This document shows positions 61,574-64,000 of a stretch of DNA of 64,000 nucleotides, in pieces. The stretch's first letter is position 1, and the number at the start of each line of letters is the position of its first letter. Origin of the DNA: Liolophura sinensis (lineage: Eukaryota; Mollusca; Polyplacophora; Chitonida; Chitonidae); NCBI RefSeq assembly GCF_032854445.1, contig NC_088307.1, positions 3,970,001-4,034,000 of the forward strand, read 5' to 3'. The position numbers were made by a program, and so were the translations under genes. The notes under the pieces were generated by a model. The model made no database searches and was not told the DNA's origin. It saw only the letters and a list, made by a program, of their open reading frames with translations.

Positions 61574-61840
61574 TGGGCCTCCGTGGCTCAGTCGGTTAGC
61601 GCACTAGCGCAGCGTAATGACCCAGGAGCCTCTCACCAATGCGGTCGCTGTGAGTTCAAGTCCAGCTCATGCTGGCTTCCTCTCCGGCCGTAAGTGGGAA
61701 GGTCTGCCAGCAACCTGCGGATGATCGTGGGTTTCTCCCGGGCTGTGCCCGGTTTCTACCCACCATAATGCTGGCCGCCGTCGTATAAGTGAAATATTCT
61801 TGAGTACGGCGTAAAACACCAATCAAAAAAAAAATAATAA
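61574..61840 (+). mobile_element. tRNA-derived SINE with AAT-rich tail
   Basis: The tRNA-like head has an A box TGGCTCAGTCGG (61,584-61,595) and a B box GAGTTCAAGTCC (61,652-61,663), as in a Pol III promoter. A body with CCGGTTTCTACCCACC follows, and the 3' end GAGTACGGCGTAAAACACC runs into an A-rich tail ending AATAATAA. Exact 14-bp target duplications show LINE-mediated insertion of a single copy. From memory, this head and tail combination is frequent in molluscan genomes; I could not run a database comparison. Confidence 0.9.
61584..61663 (+). promoter_or_regulatory. Internal Pol III promoter of the SINE (A and B boxes)
   Basis: TGGCTCAGTCGG and GAGTTCAAGTCC are 56 bp apart, each within a few bases of the tRNA consensus. 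Both boxes look functional in sequence, but activity is unknown. Confidence 0.75.
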
Positions 61841-61854
61841 TCAAGTGTATTTCT
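61841..61854. repeat. Target-site duplication, right copy
   Basis: Exact repeat of 61,560-61,573, starting directly after the SINE tail. Confidence 0.9.
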
Positions 61855-62380
61855 CAGACATTTATACAGACATATTAAACTCTAAGTAATTTATGTTACT
61901 GACTCTTTTCAACTGTTTGTGCTTGATAGCATAATTTTATATAAAATGATTTTGGCTAACGTTTAGCTTATAAATGCGTAAAATGTCAGTTCGTTAGCGG
62001 ATCAGACTGTCGATAAATCGAGATCGACCATTCTCTCTGATTATCCGACTTTGATAAGCAGATATGGTTTAGTATCCACAACTGAACACACAAGCCAAGT
62101 TTCATTAAATTCGGACAGGTGGTTCAAGTGGGCAGGCAAAAGTTGAATTGTTGTGTTGTCTATTATAAAACACAGTAAGTAGAAAAATTTCTTTGTAAAA
62201 AGTTAATAGAAAGATTTACTTTAATAGCATTATCTGAAAGTACAACTTATATAGAAGGTTACTGTGTTCCGGTGGAAACCGCACGAAGCTTTTTTAAAAG
62301 TTTACATTCTTGTAGGAATATAAATTGTGTGTATGACCCGATGCCAATTTTGCCGGTAATATCAAGAGCAAAATGGAAAG
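61855..62380. other. Flanking DNA, no gene recognised
   Basis: A+T-rich and without a convincing ORF. The stretch 62,097-62,129 (CAAGTTTCATTAAATTCGG, then ACAGGTGGTTC) resembles the CAAATTTGAAAACGATCGG...CAGTGGTTCTGG motif of the array units, which may mark an old dispersed repeat. Confidence 0.4.
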
Positions 62381-62656
62381 AACAAAATAACCCCTGCTAA
62401 TATGAGGCTCAGTGCGTCTGTGACTGTAATCACATTATCCTCTGATAGATGGTCAGATAAGCACGATCCCCTGTGTGTTACATACACTTGCCCCTGCAAG
62501 AAAAGGGTTTCGAACGGAAATAACAAAATAACCCCTGCCAATATAACGCTCATTGCGTGTGTGATTGTAATCACATTGCGCTGTGATAGATGGTGGGATA
62601 AGCACGACCCCCTATGTGTTATACACACTTCTCCCTGCAAGAAAAGGGGTTTCACA
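62381..62656. repeat. Two-copy tandem duplication, period 141 bp
   Basis: AACAAAATAACCCCTGC at 62,381 recurs at 62,522. The two copies then run in parallel through GTAATCACATT, GATAGATGG, ATAAGCACGA and CCCTGCAAGAAAAGGG with substitutions and a few indels. Each contains a dyad around TGTAATCACA. ORFs of 89 (plus) and 136 (minus) codons overlap it, but they are open on both strands and resemble nothing I know, so I do not call a gene. Confidence 0.85.
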
Positions 62657-62816
62657 CAGCAGGTAAACTGACATGAACTCACATGCTGAAGTGATACTGT
62701 GTCTATAAGGGATAGAGAGACAAAGGAAGTGTCCTGCATGCTGAGGAATCGAGACGTGTCTAGTGAAAACACACAGAGTCAAAGAATACGTAGGGAGGGG
62801 TGTGTATTAATGCATG
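62657..62816. other. Flanking DNA, nothing recognised
   Basis: Unique sequence between the 141-bp duplication and the 20-bp repeat. No frame, hairpin or repeat stands out. Confidence 0.4.
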
Positions 62817-62856
62817 GAGTCATATTTCGCTACATTGAGTCATATTCCGCTACATT
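62817..62856. repeat. 20-bp direct repeat x2
   Basis: GAGTCATATTTCGCTACATT followed at once by the same sequence with one change (T to C). It lies just left of the SINE insertion site. Confidence 0.9.
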
Positions 62857-62866
62857 GAATGAAGAG
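62857..62866. repeat. Probable target-site duplication, left copy
   Basis: GAATGAAGAG, matching GAATGGAGAG at 63,216-63,225 at 9 of 10 positions. The match is short, so this is inference. Confidence 0.55.
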
Positions 62867-63215
62867 TGAGTGCTTGGGGTTTAACGTTGTGCTCAACAGT
62901 TTTTCAGTCATGTGACGACGAAGGAATCCTTAGGGTGTATTTAATGAACATCTTGTTGCAGGACGATTTTCCACCGCTCTTTTATCTAGACTTACCGAAG
63001 GCAAGTAAGCCGCCCCGCTTACCCCGCTTGTCCGAGACATATTACTGATGCGGATCAACCAGTTGTTGCACTATCCGCTTCATGCTGAACGTCAAACGAG
63101 GAAGTTACAACTTCCTCTTTTAAAGTCTTAGGTGTGACTCGACCCAGGATTGATCCTGGATATAGGCCTACCGCTCCGAAAGCGGACGCTCTACCAACTG
63201 TGCTATCCAGAGATC
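62867..63215 (-). mobile_element. Composite tRNA-like SINE, minus strand
   Basis: Read on the minus strand, the head has an A-box-like TAGCACAGTTGG (plus 63,194-63,205) and a B-box-like GGATCAATCC (63,147-63,156). It is followed by TCGAGTCACACC, GAGGAAGTTGTAACTTCCTC and a body that ends in AACCCCAAGCACTCA at the left boundary. The anticodon-arm region does not fold as a clean tRNA, so this is a SINE rather than a tRNA gene. From memory, both halves match SINE sequences widespread in molluscs. ORFs at 62,866-63,048 and 63,055-63,258 are shadows of this element. Confidence 0.8.
63147..63205 (-). promoter_or_regulatory. tRNA-like A and B boxes of the minus-strand SINE
   Basis: The A-box match is good (TAGCACAGTTGG). 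The B box (GGATCAATCC) departs from the GGTTCGANTCC consensus at several positions, so Pol III activity is doubtful. Confidence 0.5.
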
Positions 63216-63225
63216 GAATGGAGAG
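63216..63225. repeat. Probable target-site duplication, right copy
   Basis: GAATGGAGAG, immediately before the G-run. It pairs with 62,857-62,866 with one mismatch. Confidence 0.55.
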
Positions 63226-63244
63226 GGGGGGGGGGGGGGGGGGG
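63225..63244. repeat. Homopolymer run of 20 G
   Basis: An unbroken run of G followed by TGGAGG. It can form G-quadruplexes and is hard to sequence, so the exact length may be wrong. Confidence 0.85.
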
Positions 63245-63770
63245 TGGAGGCTGCCCAATTCAAGTCGCTCTTATTCATACAATGTTTGTTGTATGACTTT
63301 CCTTGTTAGAAGTATGTTAAAATGTTAAATAAATATGTAATTAATTGCATAATAAATAATGCCTGCATCGCTAATTACATTGTATATTTTGATAGGCAAC
63401 ACATATTAATTTTCCTAAAAGAACCAACACGCACGACTTCGTTTAAGTCTATTTTATCATTTTTTCACTGGCACATTTATGTCATTAGGCTAATATCAGG
63501 GCAGTTATAGGCCTACATACACATAACAAATATGAAAATCAGCGTTCAGGCACTATGTCAAGCATGCTTCGCTAAAAGGCGATCAGGTACATTTGTTCAC
63601 TGTATGAGATTAATGCACTTCTGGTAATATTTCTCTGAACACTGCCTTTGGAACTTGATCATTCATTTGAAATTGTCACTTAACCTCATTGTGATTGTGT
63701 AGCTCATATAATGCATTCCCTACTGGTGCGCTCTCAACTCTGTGTGGATGTTTGGTGGCAACTGCGGAGG
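63245..63770. other. Flanking DNA, A+T-rich, nothing recognised
   Basis: No coding, RNA or repeat signature found. Short open frames on both strands have no recognisable domain. Confidence 0.4.
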
Positions 63771-63774
63771 AAGA

Positions 63775-63791
63775 GGTGGGGGGCGGGGGGG
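63775..63791. repeat. G-rich tract
   Basis: GTGGGGGGCGGGGGGGG, a potential G-quadruplex site. The last 200 bp of the window also contain two CCAAT motifs (near 63,878 and 63,891). A promoter is conceivable but unsupported. Confidence 0.6.
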
Positions 63792-64000
63792 GATTTGGTT
63801 TGCATTTGCTTTTCCGGCCTACATGGCAACTGCGAAGTGTCAGTCTATTTTTAGCGCATGACATCATTATATGTGACCAATGAACGTCGGCCAATCCCTC
63901 TTTCTGCTTGTTTTCAGCTAGCTGGTGAAAGATTTTGTGTATCGCTATTTGTTTTGCAAGTGGACGACCTTAACAGAGTTTGCTGTTTAATTGGATTGAC

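Noticed and set aside
62362-62772. Minus-strand ORF of 136 codons
   Set aside because: It spans the 141-bp tandem duplication and is overlapped by an open plus-strand frame. It has no recognisable domain, and its repeats come from the DNA duplication.
63140-63212. Functional tRNA gene on the minus strand
   Set aside because: The anticodon stem has a mismatch, the T arm is poor and the sequence continues into a SINE body, so it is a SINE head.

Overview
This is a eukaryotic, non-coding window. Positions 1 to about 61,500 are one head-to-tail tandem array, a macrosatellite with a unit of about 1.32 kb. I count 44 complete units (called u1-u44 here), a partial unit at the left edge (u0) and a broken terminal copy on the right (u45). 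The left end of the array lies outside the window. I find no protein-coding gene, rRNA gene or CRISPR array. The many short ORFs are the same frames reappearing in each copy. They run through the trinucleotide tract and are broken at different places by single-base changes.

Each unit, in the orientation given, has this order: (1) a fixed core with an 8-bp hairpin and the palindrome CCGGGATCCCGG; (2) about 500 bp of drifting sequence with an ATTTGCAT octamer in many copies; (3) a 19-bp inverted repeat around 81 bp; (4) several short perfect stem-loops; (5) a cluster of sites matching TTACGTAA, TGACGTCA, CCAAT, ACCGGAAGTG, ATGGCGGC and CACGTG; (6) one of four interchangeable tail modules (classes A-D); (7) an A-run and an (AAT)n tract. 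In 17 of the 45 (AAT)n tracts there are one to four copies of a 50-60 bp hairpin cassette, 34 in all. The 13-nt arms of the cassette read identically in every copy, while its loop and linker vary. Near-identical units can differ by a whole cassette block, so cassettes were gained or lost after those units duplicated. This cassette system is the most interesting item here.

Two units (u3, u11) carry an 804-bp alternative segment right after the core. The broken right-hand copy switches sequence at the same point, which suggests an older form of the unit. One unit (u15) contains an unequal-crossover junction and one (u18) an internal deletion.

The right flank (about 61,500-64,000) is ordinary dispersed-repeat DNA. 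It holds a tRNA-derived SINE with a perfect 14-bp target duplication (61,574-61,840), a 141-bp two-copy tandem duplication, a composite tRNA-like SINE on the minus strand (62,867-63,215) and G-rich runs. From memory both SINEs resemble families common in molluscs, so a marine mollusc (perhaps a bivalve) is my best guess for the host. That guess is not proven by the sequence.
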